Below are positions 9,108 through 17,941 of a stretch of DNA of 64,000 nucleotides, piece after piece. Position numbers and translations under genes: made by a program. The notes below the pieces were generated by a model. It saw only the letters and a list, made by a program, of their open reading frames with translations, was not told where the DNA came from and searched no databases. Position 1 is the first letter of the stretch. Each line of letters opens with the position of its first letter. The DNA comes from an uncultured Caldilineaceae bacterium (GTDB lineage: Bacteria > Chloroflexota > Anaerolineae > Caldilineales > Caldilineaceae), in the NCBI GenBank assembly GCA_951813625.1, contig CATOTS010000024.1:62001-126000 (forward strand), in the 5' to 3' direction.

Positions 9108-9952
9108 AGATCGCTTACGGCAATTACGGCATGCCGGCCACCCCGTTCGTCGACATGCTCCGTCAAGTCGCTGCCATCGGCTATGACGGGCTCGAAATCT
9201 GCGTCGCTCCCTGCTACCCGACCGCCCCGGATCAGCTCAACGCCTCGCAGCGCATAGATCTGCGGCAGCGCGCCCTCGACCTGGACCTGGAAATCGACAC
9301 GCTCATGCTTGCCGGAATCTCCGTGCACGAGCCGCATGCCGCCACACATCAGACGAATCTTGAGCAGCTGCGCCGCATCTTCGCACTCGGCGCAGAGTTG
9401 GGCCTCGACAACCCCGTCCTGACCAGCACGCTGGGAGGACGGACCACCGACTGGGAGCGCGACCGGGCGATGCTCGCCGATCGCGTCGCCGACTGGGCCG
9501 CAGTTGCAGACGAATGCGGCGGCGTCTTCGCAGCGGAGGCCCATGTCGGCGGACTCGTTCATGCACCAGACCGTATGCTGTGGCTGCTCGAAGCAGTGGA
9601 TCTACCCGGCCTCAAGCTCAACTTCGACTACAGCCACTTTGAATTGATCGGCGTTCCCCTGGCGCAGGCAATCGAGCTGCTCGTCCCCCACGCCGTAGGC
9701 GTTCACGTCAAGGATGTGCGCGGCCGAACTCCCGACTTCAAGTTTCTCCTCCCCGGTGAAGGAAATTTGGACTACGCCGACTACCTCCGGCAGTTGAGTG
9801 CTGCCGGCTATGAAGGCTACATCACAGTTGAGATCAGCGGTCAGGTGTTCGGCGCACCCGGATACGACCCGACGGCCGCCGCCGCCTTTTCATTCTGCAC
9901 ACTTTCGGAGGCGGTCGAGTTGGCATATCCGGGTCGCGGCCGGTATTCCTAG
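9104..9952 (+). CDS. Sugar phosphate isomerase/epimerase (xylose-isomerase-like TIM barrel)
   Basis: A 282-residue AP-endonuclease-2/xylose-isomerase-like TIM barrel. Candidate metal ligands are visible in order: a Glu in AEAHVGG, an Asp in NFDYSHFEL, a His in HVKDVRG and a Glu in TVEISGQ. Such enzymes isomerise or epimerise sugars or inositol derivatives using a divalent metal. The ORF is open from a TTG at 9089, but GTG at 9104 is preferred. It gives a clean N-terminus (MKIAYGNYGM) and a 4-base overlap with the preceding dehydrogenase stop. Flanking dehydrogenases suggest an oxidation-isomerisation route for a sugar. The exact reaction is unknown. Confidence 0.78.
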   Translation: MKIAYGNYGMPATPFVDMLRQVAAIGYDGLEICVAPCYPTAPDQLNASQRIDLRQRALDLDLEIDTLMLAGISVHEPHAATHQTNLEQLRRIFALGAELGLDNPVLTSTLGGRTTDWERDRAMLADRVADWAAVADECGGVFAAEAHVGGLVHAPDRMLWLLEAVDLPGLKLNFDYSHFELIGVPLAQAIELLVPHAVGVHVKDVRGRTPDFKFLLPGEGNLDYADYLRQLSAAGYEGYITVEISGQVFGAPGYDPTAAAAFSFCTLSEAVELAYPGRGRYS

Positions 9953-9990
9953 AGTCGTTTCAGCGAAACGCATAATGGAGGTAGTCCCTC

Positions 9991-10950
9991 GTGAGAGCGC
10001 TCATCGTCAGGCGCAGAGACGAACAGACCAGGGAAAAGGTCTTCGTCAACGACTGGCCGCCTCCGCAAGCGCCTCTCGGAAACCAGGTAAGGATCCAGAC
10101 CCTCTACTCCGGTATTACCAACGGCACCGAGCGCAACCAGCTGCTCGAGGGCAACTACGCGCCGCCCGACGAGAAACTACCCCAGCCATATGGCTACCAA
10201 ACCGTCGGACGCATCCTCGATGCAGGGCCGGACGTTTCCCATTTGACAGTTGGAGATCTGCTATTCGTAGGAGCCCAAACCGGTGGCCACCTCGAGTACA
10301 TCGTCGTGGCCGAAGATGACCTGCTCGTCAAGCTCCCCGATTCGATTGACTTGAAGCAGGCCGCCCTGCTCGGCATGGCCGCAGTGGCTGTCAATACCTG
10401 TCGCAATGCCGCCGTGAAGATGGGCGAGCGCACCTTGGTCGTGGGCGCCGGTTGCGTTGGACAGATCGCCGCCCAATTGGCCGCCCAGGCCGGCGCAAGG
10501 ACGACAATATGCGATCTCGACGAAAGGCGGCTGGCAATCGCTCGGCAGATAGGCGCGGTGGAAAAAGCTCTCAACGTGACGGGCAAACGCTGGGTCGAGC
10601 AAATTGCAGACGGAACCTTTGACACCGTCCTCGACTTCGCCGGCGCGCCGGGCACGGAAGATCAACTGATCAGGGCCGTCCGCCAAGGCGGCCAGGTCCT
10701 CTTCATTGCCGGGCGCGGCGCCGTGAGCTACACTTTCAATCTGGGCCAGCATCAGTGTATAACGATCAAGCAGAACAGCCATTTTTGCACGAACGATCTG
10801 GAAGACATCTGCCGCCTGGTCAGCCGGGGACAGATCAATCTGGCGCCCTTGCTACAGGACGTAGTTGCCGCCGAGGACGCCAAACGGATCTACGACACCC
10901 TGCGAGATCGGCCAAACGAGCTGCTCGGAACGGTCTTCACCTGGCAATAG
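9991..10950 (+). CDS. Second medium-chain (zinc-type) dehydrogenase
   Basis: A 319-residue medium-chain dehydrogenase with an N-terminal GroES-like domain (GTERNQL near residue 47) and a Rossmann domain carrying VVGAGCVGQIAAQL. GTG at 9991 is the likely start, with GGAGG 8 bases upstream. It resembles the family member 0.9 kb upstream in overall plan, but the sequence is clearly different, so it is unlikely to be a recent tandem duplicate. It is followed 16 bases later by a ThuA-domain gene. It probably catalyses another oxidation step in the same sugar pathway; substrate unknown. Confidence 0.8.
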   Translation: MRALIVRRRDEQTREKVFVNDWPPPQAPLGNQVRIQTLYSGITNGTERNQLLEGNYAPPDEKLPQPYGYQTVGRILDAGPDVSHLTVGDLLFVGAQTGGHLEYIVVAEDDLLVKLPDSIDLKQAALLGMAAVAVNTCRNAAVKMGERTLVVGAGCVGQIAAQLAAQAGARTTICDLDERRLAIARQIGAVEKALNVTGKRWVEQIADGTFDTVLDFAGAPGTEDQLIRAVRQGGQVLFIAGRGAVSYTFNLGQHQCITIKQNSHFCTNDLEDICRLVSRGQINLAPLLQDVVAAEDAKRIYDTLRDRPNELLGTVFTWQ

Positions 10951-10966
10951 AAAGGAGCCAACAAAC

Positions 10967-11617
10967 ATGAAAGCAAGATTCTCCGACAACGACAAAATTA
11001 CCGTTGCCGTCATCACCGGCGGACACGACTTCGACGTGCCCGGCTTCCACGCCGTCTTCCGCGCCATGCCGGAAGTGGACAGCTACATCCAGCATCAGGA
11101 CAACTTCATCACCGACGTGGCAAACGTGCGCGACGAATACGATGTACTCCTCTTCTACAATATGCCGCGCGGCGAGCCGGAGAACGAAGCGCGCGCCGCT
11201 CTTGAGCAGTTGGGCGAGAGCGGCCAGGGCATCTTTCTGCTCCACCACGCTATTCTTGCCTATTTGCCCTGGTCGTTCTGGGGCGAAATGGTCGGCATTC
11301 CCGACCGCACCTTCGGCTTCTCCATGATGCAAAACATCCCGGTCGAAGTCGCCGATCCAGCCCACCCAATCACGAGCGGCGTCGATTCCTGGCAGATGGT
11401 CGACGAGACCTACTCCATGGCCAGCGCCGGTGACGACAGCCGCGTCCTTCTCACCACCGACCATCCCGACAGCATGCACGTTCTGGGCTGGACGCGAAAG
11501 TTCAGGAAGTCGCGCGTCTTCTGCCTGCAGTCAGGACACGACAATCTCACCTACGTCGACCCGAACTTCCGCAAAGTGCTGCTCCGCGGCATCCAGTGGT
11601 GCGCAGGACGAATCTGA
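10967..11617 (+). CDS. ThuA domain-containing protein
   Basis: A 216-residue protein with the glutamine-amidotransferase-like ThuA fold. Visible elements are the ITGGHDFD start, the LLHHAILAYLPW strand-helix region, the IPVEVADPAHPIT segment and the SGHDNLTYVDPNF C-terminus. ThuA proteins are linked to utilisation of trehalose and other disaccharides, often beside Gfo/Idh/MocA enzymes; the biochemical activity is poorly defined. The ATG at 10967 has AAAGGAG 10 bases upstream and is chosen over upstream in-frame codons. The last 87 bases overlap the 3' end of the cbiB-like gene on the other strand. Confidence 0.82.
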   Translation: MKARFSDNDKITVAVITGGHDFDVPGFHAVFRAMPEVDSYIQHQDNFITDVANVRDEYDVLLFYNMPRGEPENEARAALEQLGESGQGIFLLHHAILAYLPWSFWGEMVGIPDRTFGFSMMQNIPVEVADPAHPITSGVDSWQMVDETYSMASAGDDSRVLLTTDHPDSMHVLGWTRKFRKSRVFCLQSGHDNLTYVDPNFRKVLLRGIQWCAGRI

Positions 11618-12568
11618 ACGCCTGAAGCGGCGAAAGCCTGCATGCCCCGCAGAGAAAAACATCGCCGTCGACACCGTCAGCAGTCCCAAAAGAATGCCAA
11701 CGCTCAGAAGCCGCTGGCCGCGTCGAATGTCACCCGCCGTCGGCGCGCGCAGACCTTCCCCCAATCGGTACTGTCCCTCCTTCTCCAGCACAACGCCGAG
11801 CGCGCCCGCGGCCGCGCTCATCGGATGCCCGGCATTGGGACTGGCAGCCTTGCCCGCGTCCAGCCGCCAGGTCCCCCGCGCCAGCCGCCAGCTGCAGCCG
11901 GAGAATGGGGCCGCACCGACAATCAACAGCGCAGTCAATCGAGAGGGGAGCAGATTCGCGAGGTCGTCCAGGCGCGCGGCGCACTTCCCCAGCCACTCGC
12001 GCGCCGGGTCGCGGTAACCAAGCTGGGCATCCGCCGTATTGAGGAAACGGTAAGCGAGCACGGCCGGCAGACCGCCGAGGCCATACCACAGAAGCGGCGC
12101 AACGACGCTGTCCGACGTGTTTTCGGCCAGCGACTCAATCGTCGCCGCCGCGACCAGTCCTTCGTCGAGTTGGCTGACATCGCGGCTCACGAGGTGCCGG
12201 CCCAACTGGCGTCGCGCCGCCGACAGGTCGCCATGCTCCAGCTCCTCCGCCACCGCCCCGCCCGCGCGCATCAGTCCTCGCCAGGCAAGAACCAGCGACA
12301 GAATCGCCCCTTCAACCAGCCAGCCGCAGCGCCAAGCCCGCAACTGTCGCGCCAGCCAAATGCCGCTAAGCCATGCCAGGCCCACACCGGCAACAGTGGC
12401 CCCGACGCCGTACAAGAGAGAGACCGCATCGTTCCCTTGCGGAGCCCGCCGCAGGATGAAACTGTTCCAGGCCCCCATCCAGGCCACAGGGTGAAAACGG
12501 GAAGGCGGATCGCCAATGCAGGCGTCGAACAGCAGCGCAGTCAGTACAGCACGAGCACGCCGCCCCAC
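11531..12568 (-). CDS. cbiB: Adenosylcobinamide-phosphate synthase CbiB/CobD-like
   Basis: Membrane protein of 345 residues that attaches the aminopropanol side chain to adenosylcobyric acid in B12 synthesis. Family landmarks are the N-terminal FDACIGDPPSRFHPVAWMG, the central IESLAENTSDSVVAPLLWY, the FLNTADAQLGYRD block and the C-terminal AGHPMSAAAGALGVVLEKEG. The ORF is open from 12715. That start lies upstream of a riboswitch terminator, so GTG at 12568 (GGGGAG upstream, product MGRRARAVLTALLFD) is preferred. A cobalamin riboswitch in the leader supports the assignment independently. The C-terminus runs about 30 residues past the expected family end, in an antisense overlap with the ThuA gene, which hints at a lost stop codon. 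Confidence 0.88.
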   Translation of the reverse strand: MGRRARAVLTALLFDACIGDPPSRFHPVAWMGAWNSFILRRAPQGNDAVSLLYGVGATVAGVGLAWLSGIWLARQLRAWRCGWLVEGAILSLVLAWRGLMRAGGAVAEELEHGDLSAARRQLGRHLVSRDVSQLDEGLVAAATIESLAENTSDSVVAPLLWYGLGGLPAVLAYRFLNTADAQLGYRDPAREWLGKCAARLDDLANLLPSRLTALLIVGAAPFSGCSWRLARGTWRLDAGKAASPNAGHPMSAAAGALGVVLEKEGQYRLGEGLRAPTAGDIRRGQRLLSVGILLGLLTVSTAMFFSAGHAGFRRFRRSDSSCAPLDAAEQHFAEVRVDVGEIVVS

Positions 12569-12658
12569 CCGCTTCTCCCCGACACTGTCTGCCCCTTTGA
12601 AGCAGTCCGAAATGTGTTGAACAAACAAAACGGCGACCCTCCTCTTCGGTGGATCGCC

Positions 12659-12687
12659 GGGAAAAAGAAAATCCGCCGTATGGCGGA
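12659..12687 (-). terminator. Intrinsic terminator of the cobalamin riboswitch expression platform
   Basis: On the minus strand TCCGCC (12687-12682), loop ATAC and GGCGGA (12677-12672) form a 6-bp GC-rich stem. TTTTCTTTTTC follows at once. It lies between the riboswitch aptamer and the GTG start of the cbiB-like gene, as expected for B12-induced premature termination. Confidence 0.75.
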
Positions 12688-12783
12688 AAGCGAGCAAAAT
12701 TTCTTTGCCGCTCATCCCCCTTTGTCCACGAAGGTGGCCGAACGAATCGACGGCTGTTGCGCCAAATCGTTCACTTGAGCATC

Positions 12784-12938
12784 TGCAAAGGCGGGTTATC
12801 GGGCTTGGCGTACTCTGATTCGCCTTACCGTTGCGGGACAGCGCCGGACTGGTTCACACGAACGTCACCGGTCTTCCCCCATTGTGCGCCGCGCATCCGG
12901 GCGTTGGGCGCACCTCAGCAGAGTGGAATTCAATTGTT
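12784..12938 (-). promoter_or_regulatory. Cobalamin (B12) riboswitch aptamer
   Basis: Read on the minus strand, this leader has the conserved blocks of the cobalamin riboswitch in order. These are GAGGTGCGCC (12916-12907), a GGGGGAAGACCGGTGA block, CCGGCGCTGTCCCGCAACGG followed by TAA (the B12-box core region), and a 3' AACCCGCC closing segment near 12790. The 5' GGTGC and the 3' end would close the P1/P2 stems. It is placed between a good promoter and an intrinsic terminator, upstream of a cbiB-like gene. The boundaries are approximate. Confidence 0.88.
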
Positions 12939-12944
12939 CCGGCC

Positions 12945-12974
12945 AGTATATTCTACGATGCCCAAATCTGTCAA
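12945..12974 (-). promoter_or_regulatory. Sigma70-type promoter of the riboswitch-cbiB unit
   Basis: On the minus strand a perfect -35 TTGACA (12974-12969), an 18-base spacer and -10 TATACT (12950-12945; 5 of 6 consensus). Initiation near 12938 would place the riboswitch at the very 5' end of the transcript. Confidence 0.75.
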
Positions 12975-14246
12975 CCCTCTGCGAATCCCGCCGCACGGCG
13001 CCGTTACGCGCCGTGCTCGAAACATGGCGCCCGCCACCGCCCACTGTCCACCGGCCCCAGCAGTTCCTGGCAACTGGCCACTGACAACTGGCCGCTGACA
13101 ACTGGCCGCTGCAGTTCTGGACGGTCGGGCCTTCGGCCCTCCCTTGTGCGGGGGGACTCCCCCCGCAACGCCCCCCTGATGTTCTCCCCCCGCCGGGTGT
13201 GGGGTCAATGGCAGCCCTGTGCTGCCTGCGGCCCATCGCGCCGCCTCCAAGTCCGCGAACGCCGCGGCCACCGTTGGGGCAGGCCCCTTGCCTCTTCCCA
13301 AAGCCGGTAAGCAACTTCAGGCACCTCCGGCTTGAATTCTCCCCCCGACGATTCCCACCCCAGAAGTGGGCCGCACCCACTCAAAATCCGACATCCGGCC
13401 GTTGACATTTTCGTCAAGACATAGGACGCCTGTTCGGTAAGATTCCTCGTACGCCCTTCGATTCACTTGCAACTGGTAACGACGAATCTTGGCTGTAAAA
13501 TGCCCCTTCAATCACAGCCGAAAGCAATCCAAACGCGTCCCCTCGTGTAAATTCGTGTCCTTCGTGGGTCGTTGAGCAGTTGCAGGCTACATGGTCGGGA
13601 AACTTGACGCCCAAAGAATGCCAATTCGGACAAGAGCCTTAAATGGCTACGAATTGCGCCAAATTGCAAATGAGAAAGAGTGTTGACCCGACTTCACCTG
13701 ACTTCATGCGAGCGATTTCGGACTCACTCAACGTTTCGCATAGAAACCAGAGACCGGCGACTCTGCGATTCAAAACGCGTCAATACGCGTCGATTCGCTG
13801 CAAATCGCGACCGGACCCGTTGGGAAACAAAGAAGTGACAATGTGGGCCGTATGTCCACCTTCACGCCAAAACAGGAGGACTTCGTGCCCAAATGGCAAA
13901 GAAGCCCAACAAGCCCCATCTCAATTCCACAAGCACGCAAGCGATTGGGCCAGCAGCCGCACGAACCAGGACAAGCCTGATTGGCGGAGAAATTCGAAAT
14001 TCTCGGCTTCATGAGGGAAAGAGTTTGCCTGCCGAATGTCGCGTCCTGCCCCGACACGATTCAACTCCGCCCGTTTGCCCTGCCCGCCCGCCGCTTCACG
14101 CATTCAGTCCGTCAACTCCAACCCGCTGCAGCTTAGGACTCAATCTGCCATGCACCCGCGTTCCGGCCGGGTTGCAAGAGAGAAGAGATGACGCGAAAAT
14201 GTACGCAAGAACTCAATCGTAATCAGGCTGGGGGTGCCGGGAAACT
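12975..14246. other. 1.3-kb non-coding stretch
   Basis: No ORF here resembles a protein. It holds one copy of the mosaic repeat (13040-13260), and 13840-13915 looks distantly like 33277-33353. The remainder is AT-richer than neighbouring genes and shows nothing recognisable. The promoter of the following PhyH gene should lie near its end but was not identified. Confidence 0.6.
13040..13260 (+). repeat. Mosaic intergenic repeat, copy 1 (tail type 1)
   Basis: The core at 13111-13179 carries two adjacent hairpins: GGGCC-TTC-GGCCC and GCGGGGGG-ACT-CCCCCCGC. It is nearly identical to cores near 23589, 23878 and 48511, all in the same orientation. Upstream are CCACTGTCCACCGGCC and a 14-bp tandem unit (CTGACAACTGGCCG at 13081-13094 and 13095-13108). 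The downstream tail (to about 13260) matches copy 2 but not copies 3 and 4. Confidence 0.8.
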
Positions 14247-15116
14247 ATGAACGACACCTATACCCGCGACGGCTTCCTCCTCGTCCGCCAGGCCATTCCG
14301 CCGGCAGACTTGGCGCCGCTCCGCGCCTGCATCGAGCGGCAAGTGGACATCTACGCACGCGATATGCTGAAGCGAGGCAAAATCGACAGCAGCCGCGCAG
14401 AGTTGCCTTTCGGCCAGCGCCTGGCCGCGCTGCACCGCCAAAACGAGATTCGATTGCGCAACTGGGATGCGCCGGTCTATGGCCCCGAGCTGCACGCCCT
14501 CATCCACCACCCCGGTATTGCAGACGCGCTCGAGCCCCACCTGGGACCAAACGTCAGCTTCAACGGTGACTACCACCTGCGGCCTAAAATGCCCGACAGC
14601 GAACTGACCGCCTTTCCCCTCCACCAGGACAGCCAGTACTACGGCAAGGCCTCCCGGCACGCCCACATCATCACCGTCTGGATCCCCCTCGTCGATGTCG
14701 ACGAGGTCAACGGCTGCCTCTACCTGATCCCCGGCAGCAACTCGTGGGAGCTGATCGACAGCAAGCGCGACAACAATGAGAATATGCGCTCATTCGAGGA
14801 CGTCGAGGCGCGCGGTACGCCCGTCCCGGCGCCCATGAAGATGGGCGACATCCTCCTTTTCTCCAACATGACCTTCCACGGCAGCAAAGTGAACCGCAGC
14901 GCGCAAGTCCGCTGGAGTATCGACATTCGCTACTGCCGCACGCACGGCGCCTATTCGGCGCCTCCCCTGGTCAAAGAATCAGAAGAGTTTATGCGCGCCA
15001 AACTGGAACGGACCGGCCGCCTGCCCATGGTCGTGCGCGGCGCCGGCAAGGCCGCGACATACGCAGAATGGAAAACCGCCCTCGACGCGCTAAAACGCCG
15101 GCAACGCGCGGCATAG
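14247..15116 (+). CDS. Phytanoyl-CoA dioxygenase (PhyH) family Fe(II)/2-oxoglutarate oxygenase
   Basis: A 289-residue non-heme iron oxygenase of the PhyH family. The facial triad is visible: H126-Q-D128 (PLHQDSQYYG) and H211 (TFHGSKVN), with R222 (VRWSIDIRY) placed to bind 2-oxoglutarate. The mid-region LYLIPGSNSWEL is typical of the double-stranded beta-helix. Bacterial members hydroxylate varied small molecules, and lipid metabolism is not implied. It is followed 36 bases later by two sialidase-like genes on the same strand, so the substrate may be a glycan-derived or osmolyte-like compound. It is one of four family members in the window. Confidence 0.87.
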   Translation: MNDTYTRDGFLLVRQAIPPADLAPLRACIERQVDIYARDMLKRGKIDSSRAELPFGQRLAALHRQNEIRLRNWDAPVYGPELHALIHHPGIADALEPHLGPNVSFNGDYHLRPKMPDSELTAFPLHQDSQYYGKASRHAHIITVWIPLVDVDEVNGCLYLIPGSNSWELIDSKRDNNENMRSFEDVEARGTPVPAPMKMGDILLFSNMTFHGSKVNRSAQVRWSIDIRYCRTHGAYSAPPLVKESEEFMRAKLERTGRLPMVVRGAGKAATYAEWKTALDALKRRQRAA

Positions 15117-15152
15117 TCACCGTCCCTTTACTCAACCGCAAAAGGAGAAGTC

Positions 15153-16760
15153 GTGCACATCCATCCGCGCTCCATCGCCCACAAAGTCTTCGACGTCTGG
15201 CGCATTCCCGGACGCTTCACCAAGAACCCGGACATCATCGCCCTTCCCTCCGGGCGGCTCATGCTCATCTTCGCCGACACCGACTCCCACTGGTCGCAAA
15301 ATAATCAAATCCTGACCCTGCTGGCCAGCGACGACGGCGGGCAAACCTGGTTCAAGCATGCCGACATCGACGAGGCCGATCTGCAACAGGGCGACGAACG
15401 ATTCTGCACGCCCCGCCTCAGCCGCCTCAACGACGGCCGCCTCGTCGTCATCATCGACCACGACGACTTCGGCCATTTCCACGAAGACCAGGCCCCGGGC
15501 AATTGGCTCTACTGGAGCGACGACGACGGCGAAACCTGGTCGGATGCCCAAAAGCCCGCCATCAAGGGCTTCGAGCCCGACCGCATTCAGGACCTCCCCG
15601 ACGGCCGGCTCGGCGTCGTCTCACACATCATGCGCGGCGAAAGCCAGGAATTTGCCGAGATCCTCTCCTGCTCCGACGACGGCGGCAAAACCTGGTACGA
15701 AGCGGCCACAGTCGCCCACAACGGCTACCATCGCGTCTGCGAAGGCGCCATCGTCCAGCTCGAAAACCCCGACGCCGTCGGCGGCAAGGAGTTGGCCTGT
15801 ATCCTCCGCGAAAATCACCATGCCGGTCAGCCCTGCTTCGTCACCTTCTCACAGGACAGCGGCCGCACCTGGTCTCCCGTCCAGATGTGCCCCTTCGCCC
15901 TCGACCGCCCCTACGGCAAACAACTGCCCGATGGCCGCGTATTTGTCACTGGCCGCCACGTCAACGGACCGCTCGGCTCCTACGGCTGGTGCGGCGACCT
16001 CAAGGCCGAAGCCGGCACGTACCAGATCGGCGGCCCGCGGCGCAAATATGCCGCCTGCCTCGACGATGGCGCCCTCGTCATCGACAACCTGCCCGGCCAC
16101 GAAGCCCGCTACTGCCTCTTGCCGCCCGAATCGGTCCGCAGCGAAGTGCGCTTCGAAGCGACCCTTAAGGTGGAGGGAAGGCCCGGTCAACCCGCCGCCT
16201 TCCTGTCGCTCTCACAGTTCGGTTTCGCTCTCAACATCGCCGTCGACGGCATCTGGAGCCGCCTCGGCGCCGACTTCCGCTATCCGGTTGACATGTCCGA
16301 CTATCGCACGCTTACCGTCCACCACCGCCGCGGGCTCCTCGTCGTGCAGGTAGACGGCGAAACCGTGATCAGTCACTGCATCTTCCGCGAGGGCAACCCA
16401 ATCGGTGACTCCCGCCGCGCCGGATCGCTCGGCGGCTACACCCAGTTCGGCCAGCCCCAGGGCGGCGGCAGGAGCTTTTGGCGCCAGCTATCCTATCATA
16501 CGCAGAATCCGACAATTGAGGACCACGCCTGGTCGTGGGACGCGTCCAGCGGTGACTATCCAGACCAGTACCAGCAGCAGCGCATGGTCCAGATTCACGG
16601 CAACCACCCGGAACAACCGAACTGGCCCGATCACGGCTACTCCTCCTGGCTGATGCTCGACGATGGCCGCATCATGTGGGTCGACTACACCAACTACGGA
16701 GACCCGGCCAGCTGCGCCCACCTGGTCGGGGTCTTCATCGACCCCGAGGATATCGACTGA
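15153..16760 (+). CDS. Sialidase-like BNR-repeat protein with inserted beta-sandwich
   Basis: A 535-residue six-bladed-propeller protein. Asp-box repeats are visible: SDDGGQTWFK, SDDDGETWSD, SDDGGKTWYE and SQDSGRTWSP. A segment of about 120 residues (about 310-430) lacks Asp boxes and looks like a lectin/LamG-type beta-sandwich inserted before the last blade. GTG at 15153 is the start, with AAGGAG 7 bases upstream. No signal peptide is seen. It is followed 15 bases later by a second sialidase-like gene. The family includes sialidases but also other exo-glycosidases and sugar-binding propellers; the catalytic Arg triad was not assigned. Confidence 0.78.
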   Translation: MHIHPRSIAHKVFDVWRIPGRFTKNPDIIALPSGRLMLIFADTDSHWSQNNQILTLLASDDGGQTWFKHADIDEADLQQGDERFCTPRLSRLNDGRLVVIIDHDDFGHFHEDQAPGNWLYWSDDDGETWSDAQKPAIKGFEPDRIQDLPDGRLGVVSHIMRGESQEFAEILSCSDDGGKTWYEAATVAHNGYHRVCEGAIVQLENPDAVGGKELACILRENHHAGQPCFVTFSQDSGRTWSPVQMCPFALDRPYGKQLPDGRVFVTGRHVNGPLGSYGWCGDLKAEAGTYQIGGPRRKYAACLDDGALVIDNLPGHEARYCLLPPESVRSEVRFEATLKVEGRPGQPAAFLSLSQFGFALNIAVDGIWSRLGADFRYPVDMSDYRTLTVHHRRGLLVVQVDGETVISHCIFREGNPIGDSRRAGSLGGYTQFGQPQGGGRSFWRQLSYHTQNPTIEDHAWSWDASSGDYPDQYQQQRMVQIHGNHPEQPNWPDHGYSSWLMLDDGRIMWVDYTNYGDPASCAHLVGVFIDPEDID

Positions 16761-16775
16761 AAGGAGACCGCAACA

Positions 16776-17849
16776 ATGGACGCGGGAACTGCAACCCAAT
16801 CTCCCCAGTGCACGAAAGATGCCCTGTTCGTCAGCGGCGACGGCAGTTACCACACCTACCGCATCCCCGCCCTGCTCGTCTCCGCACAGGGCACGCTCCT
16901 CGCATTTGCCGAGGGCCGTAAACACGGGCGCGGCGACGCCGGCGAAATCGATCTGATCCTGCGTCGCAGCCTCGACGGCGGCCGCACCTGGGGCCCAACC
17001 AAGGTCTTAATCAGCGAACCGGGCATGACTTGCGGCAATCCCTGTCCCGTCGTCGAGCGCGAGAGCGGCGCGATCATCCTGCCCTTCTGCAAAAACCTTG
17101 CCGAAGGCGACGAGAGGCAAATCTGCGAAGGAAACGCCCCGCGCACAGTCTGGGTCACCCACAGCGTCGACGACGGCCAATCGTGGGCTGAACCGCATGA
17201 GATCACCGCGTCGGTCAAAAGACCGGACTGGACCTGGTACGCCACCGGCCCTGGCCACGGCATTCAGCTCCCCAGCGGTCGGCTGGTTGTCCCCTGCGAT
17301 CACATCGTCGGTATTTACTTCGACCGCGAGCGAGACCCCATCCATTCCCATCTCATCTACAGTGATGACCGCGGCGCCACCTGGCAGCTGGGCGCGACCG
17401 TAGAGCCCAAAACTGATGAGAGCGCAATAGCGCAGCTGGAGGACGGCTCCCTCTATCTGAACTGCCGTAATGGCGCCGGAGGCAAACGCAGAGGGGTGGC
17501 CCGTAGCTTCGATCAGGGGGAGTCTTTCGCCGAATTCTTTTGGGATGATGTGTTGATCGAGCCCGTATGTCAGGCCAGCGTCGAGACGCTCACCGGCGGA
17601 CAGCTTCTTTTCGCCAACCCGGCCAGCACCCAACGCGAAAATATGACCGTCCGCCTGAGTCCTGACGGCGGCCGGACCTGGACCGCCTCAAGAACGCTCC
17701 ACCCCGGCCCCGCCGCCTACTCGGACCTGGCCGTCCTGCCCGACGGCGACATCTGCTGCCTCTATGAGGCCGGCGAACTGCATCGCCGCGAGACCTTGAC
17801 GTTGGCCCGCTTCAATCTGGCCTGGTTATGTGAAGACTCAGGGACCTGA
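16776..17849 (+). CDS. Exo-alpha-sialidase-like protein
   Basis: A 357-residue six-bladed propeller. It carries the N-terminal YRIP motif ([10 protein letters not shown]) expected in sialidases, where the Arg contacts the carboxylate, and [12 protein letters not shown] with a candidate catalytic Asp. Asp boxes include [30 protein letters not shown] and [10 protein letters not shown]. The ATG has AAAGGAG 10 bases upstream. No signal peptide is seen, so hydrolysis would be intracellular. It lies between another sialidase-like gene and a secreted FG-GAP lipoprotein. It is a better sialidase candidate than its neighbour because the RIP motif is present. Confidence 0.83.
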   Translation: MDAGTATQSPQCTKDALFVSGDGSYHTYRIPALLVSAQGTLLAFAEGRKHGRGDAGEIDLILRRSLDGGRTWGPTKVLISEPGMTCGNPCPVVERESGAIILPFCKNLAEGDERQICEGNAPRTVWVTHSVDDGQSWAEPHEITASVKRPDWTWYATGPGHGIQLPSGRLVVPCDHIVGIYFDRERDPIHSHLIYSDDRGATWQLGATVEPKTDESAIAQLEDGSLYLNCRNGAGGKRRGVARSFDQGESFAEFFWDDVLIEPVCQASVETLTGGQLLFANPASTQRENMTVRLSPDGGRTWTASRTLHPGPAAYSDLAVLPDGDICCLYEAGELHRRETLTLARFNLAWLCEDSGT

Positions 17850-17941
17850 TCCATCCAGCACTTCAACATCCCTCTGGAGCTGGTAGCGGGGCCGCTGACA
17901 GAAACCAGTCACGCAACGTTTGCGAGAACGAGGACCTCACA

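Noticed and set aside
12569..12715. Extended N-terminus of the cbiB-like ORF (start at 12715)
   Set aside because: This stretch encodes the riboswitch terminator hairpin and T-run and does not resemble CbiB; translation should start downstream at GTG 12568.
11642..12778. 378-codon plus-strand ORF opposite the cbiB-like gene
   Set aside because: Arg/Pro/Gln-rich low-complexity translation with no family features; the minus strand carries the riboswitch and CbiB motifs.
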